This document shows positions 1-5,920 of a stretch of DNA of 7,988 bases, one piece after another. Below the pieces are notes generated by a model. It made no database searches, had not been told where the DNA came from, and saw only the letters and a program-made list of their open reading frames with translations. Source of the DNA: VAZQ01 sp035552735 (GTDB lineage Bacteria; Pseudomonadota; Alphaproteobacteria; Rhizobiales; Xanthobacteraceae); NCBI GenBank assembly GCA_035552735.1, contig DASZKX010000308.1, positions 1 to 7,988 of the forward strand, given 5' to 3'. Positions within the stretch are counted from its first letter, which is position 1; every line of letters starts with the position of its first letter. Made by a program: the position numbers and the translations under genes.

Positions 1-21
1 GGGCCAAATCCGCCACATCGC

Positions 22-49
22 TTGACTTCTGCGACCCCTGCCGTAAATC
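22..49 (+). promoter_or_regulatory. Possible promoter of the tRNA-Val gene
   Basis: A TTGACT box (22-27) matches the sigma-70 -35 consensus at five of six positions. It is followed after 16 bases by TAAATC (44-49), a poor -10 match. The spacing to the tRNA start at 67 fits a short leader. The -35 box is visible in the sequence; the promoter role is inferred, and the weak -10 keeps confidence low. Confidence 0.35.
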
Positions 50-66
50 CTCGCCTGCCTCAAGAC

Positions 67-141
67 GGGCGCTTAGCTCAGCGGGAGAGCGTTCCCTTCA
101 CACGGGAGAGGTCGTAGGTTCAATCCCTACAGCGCCCACCA
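67..141 (+). tRNA. tRNA-Val (anticodon CAC)
   Basis: A full cloverleaf can be folded by eye. The acceptor stem GGGCGCT (67-73) pairs perfectly with AGCGCCC (131-137). The D stem is GCTC/GAGC (76-79 with 87-90). The anticodon stem TTCCC/GGGAG (92-96 with 104-108) encloses the loop TTCACAC, with anticodon CAC at 99-101, which reads the valine codon GTG. The T stem GTAGG/CCTAC (114-118 with 126-130) is perfect, with loop TTCAATC. The discriminator base A138 is followed by a genomically encoded CCA (139-141). The variable loop is the short five-base type. No other copy of its 3' end is seen in the window, so nothing here shows it has been used as an integration site. Confidence 0.97.
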
Positions 142-432
142 TCCATTTCCTGCATCTATCCAAACTTTTCTCGCCTTTTCACGAACGGCGTCGCGGCGGG
201 GACCGGCAGAGCGCGACGGCGGCCGCCGCAGCTGTTGGGCCGGTGCTCTCGCCGGAATTGGCCGCCGCATTGGCTTGCGGGATCGCCTCTTTCGTGTGCC
301 CGGCGAGGTGGTGTAAATTCGGTCGGAGCGGCCGACGCGCCGGCGTCTCCTTCTGCGGCGCCAGGGATTTGGGCGACAGCGCCAGCTTTAGCGTCGCCTC
401 GAAACCTCGTGCGAATCACAAGCGGGAAAGCC
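142..432. other. Intergenic stretch with no supported gene
   Basis: Between the tRNA and the next gene lies GC-rich sequence that is open in several frames, including an in-frame upstream extension of the exported protein. The extended peptides read as arginine- and alanine-rich translations without family character, and the downstream protein has a proper signal peptide from codon 433. The run of T and C just after the tRNA (about 168-180) may help end the tRNA transcript, but no stem precedes it. A weak TAAATT (314-319) has no good partner -35. I see nothing else. Confidence 0.5.
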
Positions 433-1305
433 ATGCCCTGCCACCTGCCCTGCCGAAGCTCGATCGCGACAGCCGCGCTGGTCGTGTTGTCAATGTCCGT
501 CGGCGGCGCACGGGCGTTCGACGACGCGAAGTATCCCGACCTGAAGGGCCAGTGGACCCGGTTCGTGGTCCCGGGGCTCGGCGGCCAGCCTTCATTCGAC
601 CAAACCAAGCCCTGGGGGTTCGGGCAGGAGGCGCCGCTCACGCCCGACTACAAGGCGGTCCTGGAGGCGAGCATCGCCGACCAGGCCGACGGCGGGCAGG
701 GCAATTTCACCGGCTCCGAATGCCTCGCCTTCGGGATGCCGACCATGATGATGGCGTTCTATCCGCAGGAGTACGTCATCACGCCGCAGACCACCTACAT
801 CCTGATCAACAACGCCGACCACGGCCGTCGCATCTTCACCGACGGCCGCGACTGGCCGCGGCAGATCGAGCCGACCTACGCGGGCTACTCGATCGGCAAA
901 TGGATCGATACGGACGGCCGGGGCCGCTATGACGTGCTCGAGGTCGAGACGCGCGGCCCCTTCAAGGGTCCCCGCGCCTATGACGGCACCGGCCTGCCGC
1001 TGCATCACGACAATCAGTCCATCTTCAAGGAGCGGATTCACCTCGACACGTCCGATCCGCTCATCCTGCACGACGAGATCACCGTGATCGACCACGCCTT
1101 GACGCGCCCCTGGACGGTGGACAAGCGATACCGCCGCAATGCCGACCCGCAACCGGTCTGGCCGGAATATGTCTGCGGCGAGAACAATGCGCATATTCGT
1201 GTCGGCACGCAGAGCTATTATCTGAGCGCCGACGGCTTCCTGATGCCGGCCCGCAAGGATCAGGCACCCCCGGATCTGAAATACTTCAAGCAAACGCAGA
1301 AGTGA
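433..1305 (+). CDS. Exported protein of unknown function
   Basis: A protein of 290 residues. I chose ATG 433 because it places a classic signal peptide at the N terminus: a short basic start (Arg8), a hydrophobic core at about residues 11-22, and a likely cleavage site after GARA (residue 28). The mature protein should therefore be periplasmic or outside the cell. The upstream GGGAAAG (423-429) is a modest ribosome binding site. The body has a run of conserved-looking polar patches: YSIGKW (152-157), LEVETRGPFKGPRAYDGTG (169-187), ERIHLD (200-205), HDEITVIDHALTRPWTV (213-229) and EYVCGENN (245-252). Their order and style recall a widespread family of secreted proteins of unknown function in acidobacteria and proteobacteria, in which 'leadership' strands such as GxWxGDTLVVET and TRPWT recur; this link is from memory and not a search. 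Only Cys97 and Cys248 remain in the mature protein. No catalytic motif is recognised. It stands alone downstream of the tRNA. Confidence 0.85.
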   Translation: MPCHLPCRSSIATAALVVLSMSVGGARAFDDAKYPDLKGQWTRFVVPGLGGQPSFDQTKPWGFGQEAPLTPDYKAVLEASIADQADGGQGNFTGSECLAFGMPTMMMAFYPQEYVITPQTTYILINNADHGRRIFTDGRDWPRQIEPTYAGYSIGKWIDTDGRGRYDVLEVETRGPFKGPRAYDGTGLPLHHDNQSIFKERIHLDTSDPLILHDEITVIDHALTRPWTVDKRYRRNADPQPVWPEYVCGENNAHIRVGTQSYYLSADGFLMPARKDQAPPDLKYFKQTQK

Positions 1306-1629
1306 CCCGCATCGACGTTTCGGGTCCGGCTCTGCCGGCGGACCACAGTCGAGGCTATCTTCGGGAATTCAAAGCTGACGATCACGAACCTGCCGGGATC
1401 GTTCCCGGATCGGCAGATCTTCGCGGCCGCCTCCGCCTCCGAGGCGCTGCGGGCCTGATGCGCATCCAGGTACGCAGCGGCCGTCGTCGTGGCTTCGCCT
1501 CAACATCTCGCCCGCAATCACGCTTCATTAAAACGTGAGAACGCGGCTTCAGGACGGAAAGCGTCAGAGCGCGGCGTGGAGAAAGCGGCGTCCGAGGCAA
1601 CCTCGGAGCGCCGCGAGCTGCAATCTCGG
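1306..1629. other. Gene-free convergent intergenic region
   Basis: This gap lies between the ends of the exported-protein gene (+) and the cold-shock gene (-). Near its left end is a five-base-pair stem CCGGC/GCCGG with loop TCT (1326-1338), without a T run, so at best a weak terminator for the left gene. Near its right end is the strong hairpin listed separately (1585-1614). The frame of the left gene stays open to 1458 after its stop, but there is no start codon with a ribosome binding site. Short open frames elsewhere in the gap look like chance products of GC-rich sequence. Confidence 0.6.
1585..1614 (-). terminator. Hairpin terminator of the cold-shock gene
   Basis: GCGGCGTCCGAGG (1585-1597) and CCTCGGAGCGCCGC (1601-1614) form a 13-base-pair stem with a single bulged base and a CAA loop. 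Read on the minus strand it lies 15 bases past the cold-shock stop codon, and the stem is followed by TTTCTCC (1584-1578). The T run is short, but the stem is strong and well placed for an intrinsic terminator. On the plus strand no T run follows, so the direction is taken as minus. Confidence 0.7.
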
Positions 1630-1836
1630 TTAGCGTTGAACCTTGAGATTCTCCGCCGATGTCTTGCCCTTATTGGGGACCTCTTCGTACTCGACGACCT
1701 GCCCCTCGTTCAGACTGCTGAGGCCGGCCTTCTCGACCGCCGAGATATGGACAAACACATCTTTTCCGCCCGCCTGGGGCTGAATAAATCCGTAGCCCTT
1801 TTGCGAATTGAACCACTTTACGGTGCCGCGCGCCAT
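1630..1836 (-). CDS. CspA-family cold-shock protein
   Basis: A 68-residue single cold-shock domain, the usual full length for the family. These are small cytoplasmic five-stranded beta-barrels that bind single-stranded RNA and DNA and act as RNA chaperones. The start MARGTVKWFNSQKGYGFI is diagnostic. RNP1 is KGYGFI (residues 13-18) and RNP2 is VFVHI (27-31), with the aromatic residues Trp8, Phe9, Tyr15, Phe17, Phe28 and His30 in place for base stacking. ATG 1836 is chosen over the longer upstream frame because the fold starts there and AGGAG lies at 1849-1845, eight bases upstream. It is on the same strand as and 169 bases downstream of the DUF1127 gene. A promoter candidate lies in that gap. 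Whether it is cold-induced or constitutive cannot be told from sequence; alphaproteobacteria carry several paralogues, so no specific symbol is given. Confidence 0.97.
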   Translation of the reverse strand: MARGTVKWFNSQKGYGFIQPQAGGKDVFVHISAVEKAGLSSLNEGQVVEYEEVPNKGKTSAENLKVQR

Positions 1837-1861
1837 TGATCGATCTCCTGGTTGACGATCA

Positions 1862-1890
1862 AGAATAGCTGCAAGATGGCCGAATGCCAA
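1862..1890 (-). promoter_or_regulatory. Candidate promoter of the cold-shock gene
   Basis: On the minus strand TTGGCA (1890-1885) lies 17 bases before TATTCT (1867-1862). These match the sigma-70 -35 and -10 consensus at five and four of six positions. A start about seven bases beyond the -10 box would give a leader of only about 19 bases carrying the ribosome binding site, shorter than the long structured leader of E. coli cspA. The boxes are seen; promoter activity is inferred. Confidence 0.45.
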
Positions 1891-2005
1891 TGGCCGATTG
1901 CAGTGTTTGACCTTTGCCGGAGGGTCGGGGCGCGCCGGCTGATCCATTCCAGGTCGGGAAGTTTCGGGGCGTTTTCCGCGGCAATACCATTGATCCGTCG
2001 ACGAT

Positions 2006-2266
2006 TCACCCGCGGCTCCCGCGCGGCGCGTGGCTGCACGGGCGCAAGCGATCGGTCGGCATGTCCCAGAACGGGCGGTTGGCTTCCGCGTAGGCGACGC
2101 CGTTCAATCCCATGTCCTTGAGCATGCGGTCGTCCATTCCGAGGAGCGTTCGCCGCTCGCGCCGCACCTGGAGGGCGAGCTCGAGCGCGCCCATCAGGTG
2201 CGCGATGCGGGCTCCGGTGCGCGCGAGCCCGCCGAGGCGGGCGGGCGCGGATTGGGTGTGGCACAT
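2006..2266 (-). CDS. DUF1127 (YjiS-like) small protein
   Basis: An 86-residue protein. The segment LQVRRERRTLLGMDDRMLKD (residues 32-51), continuing MGLNGV, is the arginine-rich helix and D-x-x-L-x-D-x-G-L pattern of DUF1127. The N-terminal 30 residues, with two short alanine- and leucine-rich stretches, and the C-terminal tail (PFWDMP at 65-70, then a basic end) are typical extensions in Rhizobiales. ATG 2266 has GGAG at 2277-2274 on the minus strand, seven bases upstream. Some DUF1127 proteins (for example CcaF1 of Rhodobacter) are reported RNA-binding factors that affect RNA turnover and stress adaptation; whether this one does so is inferred from the family. It is followed on the same strand by a cold-shock gene. 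Its leader contains CCCCTTCGGGG (2300-2290), a small UUCG-type hairpin. Confidence 0.88.
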   Translation of the reverse strand: MCHTQSAPARLGGLARTGARIAHLMGALELALQVRRERRTLLGMDDRMLKDMGLNGVAYAEANRPFWDMPTDRLRPCSHAPRGSRG

Positions 2267-2326
2267 GGCGGTGCTCCGTGCTTGGCGGTCCCCGAAGGGG
2301 CGCGTAAGCCCTATCTAGGCCTCCCC

Positions 2327-2358
2327 CTTGCATAACTAAATCGAATGTTGTTTATATC
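2327..2358 (+). promoter_or_regulatory. Possible lysR promoter in AT-rich gap
   Basis: In an AT-rich island unlike the surrounding DNA, TTGCAT (2328-2333) is followed by TATATC (2353-2358) with a 19-base spacer; TTTATA (2351-2356) at 17 bases is the alternative. Both boxes match consensus only partly. The operator-like inverted repeat begins exactly at the end of this -10 region, which would suit self-repression. The opposite strand also has a plausible pair for the DUF1127 gene: TTGCTT (2381-2376) and TATAAA (2356-2351). The gap may therefore serve both genes. Confidence 0.35.
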
Positions 2359-2382
2359 TTGCATAAGCATACCTTAAGCAAG
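2358..2382. promoter_or_regulatory. Inverted-repeat operator before lysR
   Basis: CTTGCATAAG (2358-2367) and CTTAAGCAAG (2373-2382) are inverted copies matching at nine of ten positions, separated by CATAC. The centre contains the T-N11-A pattern of LysR-type binding sites (T2364 to A2376). A second copy of the left half, CTTGCATAA, lies at 2327-2335, 31 bases upstream, about three helical turns away. The right arm runs into the AAGGAG ribosome binding site of the lysR gene (2380-2385), so a bound protein would block its own expression. The repeat is visible; the identity of the binding protein is inferred from position. Confidence 0.6.
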
Positions 2383-2396
2383 GAGCGAGGATTTCC

Positions 2397-3323
2397 ATGC
2401 ACCGCGACATCGACACCGCGCTCCTGCGCGCCTTCGTGGCCGTGGTCGAGACGGGCAGCGTGACCGGAGCCGCCGCGCTCCTTAACCTGACCCAGGCCGC
2501 CGTCAGCCAGCAGCTCAAGCGGCTCGAGGAGCTGTTCGGCACGCAGCTGTTCGAACGTCACCACCGCCGCCTGGCGCTGCGGCCGAACGGCGAGCGGCTC
2601 TTGGCCCATGCGCACAAGCTGATCGCGCTCAACGACGAGGTCTGGGGCGCGATGAGCGCTCCCGCCTATGAGGGCGAGGTGCGGCTGGGCGTCCCCCATG
2701 ACATCGTCGGTCCCTATCTGCCGCCCATTCTGCGGCGTTTCGACCAGGCGTGGCCGCGGGTGCGGGTGTCGCTCAAATGCACCACGACAACGCAACTGCT
2801 CGAGCTCCTGCGCAAGGGCGACATCGACCTCACATTGACCACCGAGCCGCGCGCCGGCGGCACGACGCTGCTGGAGGACGAATTGGTCTGGGCCGGCGCC
2901 GTGAACGGGGCTGCGAGCGGCCGCGACCCGCTGCCGGTCTCGCTCGGCGACGACAAGTGCGCGTTTCGACCGGCGGTATTGAAGGCCTTGCGCGCCGCCG
3001 GGCGCGACTGGCGGCCGGTCTGCGAGGTCAGCAGCATGGAGCCGCTGCTGGCGTCGATCGAGGCCGATCTCGCCATCGCGCCGCTCCTGCGCAGCACCAT
3101 CCCGCATTACCTGCAACCCATCGACCGGGACCGGCGGCTGCCGCGGTTGCCGAAGTTCTTCATCAACTTGTACCTGCCGCCGGCGCGGCAGGGCGAGATC
3201 GCGCTCGAGCTCGCCCGCCACATCGGCCAGGAATTCGCGGCCCGCTCGTTCCGGCCCAACCGCAATGGGCGCCCGGCCCGCATGCTCCCCAACCCCAGCC
3301 CCTCGGGAATGCTGGCGGGTTGA
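2397..3323 (+). CDS. LysR-type transcriptional regulator
   Basis: A 308-residue protein of the normal LysR-family length. The N-terminal winged helix-turn-helix covers about residues 6-65: LLRAFVAVVETGSVTGAAAL, then LTQAAVSQQLKRLEE as the recognition region, and GTQLFERHHRRLALRPNG as the wing. A linker helix follows to about residue 88. The effector-binding domain starts at EVRLGVPHDI (94-103) and has the family's alternating strands, for example GDIDLTLTTEPR (141-152) and EADLAIAPL (222-230). The C-terminal 25 residues are basic and proline-rich and probably disordered. ATG 2397 is supported by a strong AAGGAG at 2380-2385. The gene is divergent from DUF1127 and convergent with the aldo/keto reductase, whose stop lies only 17 bases past this stop. 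Such regulators respond to small metabolites and often control a neighbouring divergent gene as well as themselves. The effector cannot be named. Confidence 0.95.
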   Translation: MHRDIDTALLRAFVAVVETGSVTGAAALLNLTQAAVSQQLKRLEELFGTQLFERHHRRLALRPNGERLLAHAHKLIALNDEVWGAMSAPAYEGEVRLGVPHDIVGPYLPPILRRFDQAWPRVRVSLKCTTTTQLLELLRKGDIDLTLTTEPRAGGTTLLEDELVWAGAVNGAASGRDPLPVSLGDDKCAFRPAVLKALRAAGRDWRPVCEVSSMEPLLASIEADLAIAPLLRSTIPHYLQPIDRDRRLPRLPKFFINLYLPPARQGEIALELARHIGQEFAARSFRPNRNGRPARMLPNPSPSGMLAG

Positions 3324-3340
3324 TCCCAGCACCGGCTGCT

Positions 3341-4285
3341 TCAGGACGCCTTGGTCAGCTGGTCGATGTCCGCCAGATCGTCGGCCGTCAATGCCCACCC
3401 CACCGCCTTTACGTTCTGCTCCAGCTGCTCCGGCTTGGTGGCTCCGGCGATCACGCTCGCGACCGCCGGGCGCGCCGCGAGCCAGCTGAAGGCGAGCTCG
3501 AGCAAGCCGTGCCCGCGCCGCGCGCAGAAATCCTCCAGCCGCTCGACGATGGTCCAGTTCGTGGGCGTGAGATAGCGCTCCGCGAGCCCCTTCATGCGCG
3601 CCAGCCGCGTCCCTGGCGGCGGCGGCGCTTGCCGCCGGTACTTGCCGCTGAGAAGACCGCCGGCGAGCGGAAAATACGGCAGCAACCCCAATCCGCAGGC
3701 CTGCATGGCCGGCACCAGCTCGGCGTCGATGTCGCGCTCGAGCAGGCTGTACTCGTTCTGGCACGAGACAAAGCGGTTGAGGTTATGATGCCGGGCGCTC
3801 CAGTGCGCCTCGACGGCCTGCCAGGCCGCGAAGTTGGAATTTCCCACATAACGGACCTTGCCTTGGCGGATCAGATCGTCCAGCGCCCGCAGCGTCTCCT
3901 CGATCGGGGTCAGGTCATCCGGCGTATGCAGCTGATAAAGGTCGATCCAATCGGTCCGCAGCCGCCGCAGCGAGGCCTCCACGGCCGTCATGACGTAGCG
4001 GCGCGACGCGCCGGCCAGCACATGGGCGTCGTCCATCGGCAGGCCGAACTTGGTGGCCAGCACGATGTCCTTGCGCCGTTCGCCCAGAAGCGTGCCCAGC
4101 GCGTCCTCGGAGCCGCCGCGATTTCCATACGTGTCCGCGGTGTCGAACAGCGTGATCCCCAGGTCGAGCGCCTTGTGAACGACCGCGCGCGACTCTTCCA
4201 AGCCGATGCGGCCTCCGAGATTGTTGCAGCCCAATCCGACCAGCGAGACCCGCAGCCCCGATACCCCCAAGTTGCGCCTTTCCAT
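3341..4285 (-). CDS. Aldo/keto reductase
   Basis: A 314-residue NADPH-linked (beta/alpha)8-barrel oxidoreductase of normal length. The catalytic tetrad is complete: Asp48 and Tyr53 in FDTADTYGN, Lys79 in LATKFG, and His120 in LYQLHTPD. Other family marks are GKVRYVGNSNF (142-152), SCQNEYSLLERD (174-185), YFPLAGGLLSGKY (204-216) and the cofactor-phosphate region IAGATKPEQLEQNV (279-292). The style is that of the bacterial group with YajO-like and glyceraldehyde-phosphate-reductase-like members, which reduce aldehydes and ketones; the natural substrate is unknown. ATG 4285 is chosen because GAGGAGG lies five bases upstream (4297-4291) and the domain begins there; the frame stays open for 39 further codons that lack family character. 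It is convergent with the LysR gene and divergent from the transporter, so it is probably a separate transcript. Confidence 0.95.
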   Translation of the reverse strand: MERRNLGVSGLRVSLVGLGCNNLGGRIGLEESRAVVHKALDLGITLFDTADTYGNRGGSEDALGTLLGERRKDIVLATKFGLPMDDAHVLAGASRRYVMTAVEASLRRLRTDWIDLYQLHTPDDLTPIEETLRALDDLIRQGKVRYVGNSNFAAWQAVEAHWSARHHNLNRFVSCQNEYSLLERDIDAELVPAMQACGLGLLPYFPLAGGLLSGKYRRQAPPPPGTRLARMKGLAERYLTPTNWTIVERLEDFCARRGHGLLELAFSWLAARPAVASVIAGATKPEQLEQNVKAVGWALTADDLADIDQLTKAS

Positions 4286-4466
4286 CCATTCCTCCTCGGC
4301 GTCCGCATGATCGCCCGACTTTGCCAGAATGCCGTGCCGGCACGCCACCACCGCTGCACGGTTGGTTTTGCCGGAGGGACTTGTCATACCGATGGCCACC
4401 ATCTCCGATCTGTCATGCCCCGCGGAGAGACATCACTGGGTCCCGGACCATGACGACGGCTCGTCC
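4286..4466. other. Divergent intergenic region with weak dyad
   Basis: This 181-base gap should hold the promoters of both the reductase (-) and the transporter (+), but I find no convincing box pair. It contains GTCATG (4412-4417) and its inverse CATGAC (4449-4454), with CCCCGCG and GGGTCCCGG between them. This resembles a decayed example of the palindromic intergenic repeats common in Bradyrhizobium-type genomes; the match is partial. GGAGGG at 4373-4378 lies 13 bases before an in-frame ATG (4392), which keeps open a longer start for the transporter. Confidence 0.35.
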
Positions 4467-5687
4467 ATGAGAGCACCCACCGCCCCTGAACGCCCCGACG
4501 CACCACAGCTGCGAGCGCTGCTGACATCGCTCGGCCTGCTTTGGCTGAGCGGCGCCGCCCTGCGCATGACCGTGCTGGCGGTGCCGCCCTTGCTGCCGTT
4601 CATCCATCGCGACCTCGATCTCTCCGAGACCGAGATCGGTGCGCTGGCGGGCCTGCCTTCGCTCCTGTTCGCGGCGGCCGCGGTGCCGGGCTCGCTCATC
4701 ATCGCGCGCTTCGGGGCGCGGCCCGCGCTGATCGCGGGCCTCATCGTCAACGCGCTCGCGGCAGCGGCGCGCGGGGCCGCCACCGATGTGGCCATTCTGT
4801 TTGCCGCCACCATCGCCATGGGCGGGGGCATCGCGGTCATGCAACCGGCCCTGCCGCCCATCGTGCGCGGCTGGCTGCCCGATCGCATCGGATTTGCCAC
4901 CGCGGTCTACACCAACGGACTCCTGATCGGCGAGATTCTCGCCGTCAGCCTGACGCTGCCCGTGGTGCTGCCGTTCGCCGGCGGCAATTGGCGCGTCGCC
5001 ATCGCGCTATGGAGCCTGCCGGTGCTCCTCAGCGCGCTCCTGGTGGCGCTGTTGGGGCCGCGCCCCACCGCCGCCCAAGCGGTGGAAGCCGGGCGGCGCC
5101 GCTGGTGGCCGGATTGGCGGGATGCGCGCATCTGGCAGCTCGGATTTCTGTTCGGCGGCGTCAACAGCATCTATTTCTCCGCCAACGCGTTCCTGCCGGA
5201 ATACCTGGCCCACGGCGGCGGCACGCCCGAGCTCATCGGCAGCGCGCTCACGGCGCTCAATTTCGGCCAGCTTCCGGCCTCCCTGTTGATGCTGGGCCTG
5301 GCCGGGCGATTGCTGGGTCGCCCGTGGGCCTATGGGGCGGCCGGGCTCATGTCGCTCGCCAGCGTTTTCGGCATGATGCTGATGACGGGGGCGTGGGTGG
5401 TTTTCTGGGCCGGAATGCTCGGCTTTGCGGATGCGGTCGCGTTCGTCCTGATCCTCGCTTTGCCGCCGTTCCTGAGCGCGCCCGACGACGCCCATCGCAC
5501 CGCAGCCGGCATGTTCACGGTCAGCTACAGCTGCGCGGTCGCGATCCCGATCATCGGCGGCCTCCTCTGGGACGCGAGCGGGATCGCGCCGGTGGCGTTC
5601 GTGCCGATCGGGCTTTGCGCCGTGGTCATCAGCGTGTTGCCCTTCGGGATCGACTTCCGGCGGCGCGTTACAAAGAACGTTCCATGA
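4467..5687 (+). CDS. MFS transporter, CynX/NimT-like
   Basis: A 406-residue inner-membrane carrier with about twelve hydrophobic segments in two halves, split by a basic loop at about residues 198-222 (GPRPTAAQA to RRRWWPDWRDAR). The first half shows LWLSGAALRMTVLAVPPLLP (25-44), LSETEIGALAGLPSLLFA (52-69), a motif-A-like RFGARPALIAG (81-91), GIAVMQPALPPIVRGWLPDR (121-140) and AVYTNGLLIGEIL (146-158). From memory this pattern is characteristic of the cyanate-permease-like CynX/NimT branch of the major facilitator superfamily. That branch name is historical: many members are not shown to carry cyanate, and no cyanase or carbonic anhydrase gene is present here, so the substrate is unassigned. 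ATG 4467 lacks a good ribosome binding site. ATG 4392 is an alternative, but the extra 25 residues are polar, unlike the family, and overlap a repeat-like stretch. It is divergent from the aldo/keto reductase. Confidence 0.9.
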   Translation: MRAPTAPERPDAPQLRALLTSLGLLWLSGAALRMTVLAVPPLLPFIHRDLDLSETEIGALAGLPSLLFAAAAVPGSLIIARFGARPALIAGLIVNALAAAARGAATDVAILFAATIAMGGGIAVMQPALPPIVRGWLPDRIGFATAVYTNGLLIGEILAVSLTLPVVLPFAGGNWRVAIALWSLPVLLSALLVALLGPRPTAAQAVEAGRRRWWPDWRDARIWQLGFLFGGVNSIYFSANAFLPEYLAHGGGTPELIGSALTALNFGQLPASLLMLGLAGRLLGRPWAYGAAGLMSLASVFGMMLMTGAWVVFWAGMLGFADAVAFVLILALPPFLSAPDDAHRTAAGMFTVSYSCAVAIPIIGGLLWDASGIAPVAFVPIGLCAVVISVLPFGIDFRRRVTKNVP

Positions 5688-5786
5688 AATCGATGCGGCC
5701 GATATGAGCGTCCGTCGGTTGCGGTGATTGCGGCCGACGTCAGGGGTGCCCATGGACGCCACGGAGCATTGGCCACAGAATTGAAT

Positions 5787-5807
5787 CCGGCCGTCAGTCT
5801 CGGCCGG
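5787..5807. other. Perfect 7-bp stem-loop after MFS gene
   Basis: CCGGCCG (5787-5793) pairs perfectly with CGGCCGG (5801-5807) around a TCAGTCT loop. It lies 99 bases past the transporter stop and is not followed by a T run on either strand, so it could be a weak or Rho-assisted terminator or simply GC-rich chance structure. Confidence 0.35.
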
Positions 5808-5810
5808 TCA

Positions 5811-5832
5811 TGGCCCCTCCCTGGCCCCTCCC
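5811..5832 (+). repeat. 11-bp tandem duplication
   Basis: TGGCCCCTCCC occurs twice back to back (5811-5821 and 5822-5832), directly upstream of the likely cytochrome promoter. It may be a replication slippage product; a regulatory role is not shown. Confidence 0.8.
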
Positions 5833-5840
5833 GCCTTCCG

Positions 5841-5868
5841 TTGGCAACCGCACCGCCGATGTTACAAT
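5841..5868 (+). promoter_or_regulatory. Promoter of the cytochrome gene
   Basis: TTGGCA (5841-5846) and TACAAT (5863-5868) each match the sigma-70 consensus at five of six positions, with a 16-base spacer. The expected start near 5875 gives a leader of about 45 bases that includes the strong ribosome binding site AGGGAGGG (5905-5912). This is the best box pair in the window and suggests the cytochrome gene is transcribed on its own, not from the transporter upstream. Confidence 0.6.
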
Positions 5869-5920
5869 GCGCCCCGAAGTCATCCGCGCCAATGTGGGTG
5901 CCTCAGGGAGGGATTCATCT

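Noticed and set aside
67..141. tRNA-Val as the attachment site of a genomic island
   Set aside because: No integrase, no repeated tRNA 3' end and no mobile genes are seen downstream in this window.
235..432. N-terminal extension of the exported protein to GTG 235
   Set aside because: It would bury the signal peptide about 66 residues inside the protein, and the added sequence is low in family character.
1306..1458. Open frame continuing about 50 codons past the stop of the exported protein, with a protein-like reading at its end
   Set aside because: It has no start codon with a ribosome binding site, and stop-free runs of this length are common in GC-rich DNA. A premature stop in a longer protein is possible but the visible protein already ends after its usual-looking C-terminal motifs.
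2750..4453. Very long plus-strand open frame across the LysR and reductase genes
   Set aside because: Its translation is arginine-, proline- and alanine-rich without domain character, and it overlaps two clear genes in other frames: a GC-rich shadow frame.
4467..5687. Naming the transporter cynX or nimT and assigning cyanate or nitroimidazole transport
   Set aside because: The similarity is at family-branch level and no cyanase or related gene is present to support the substrate.
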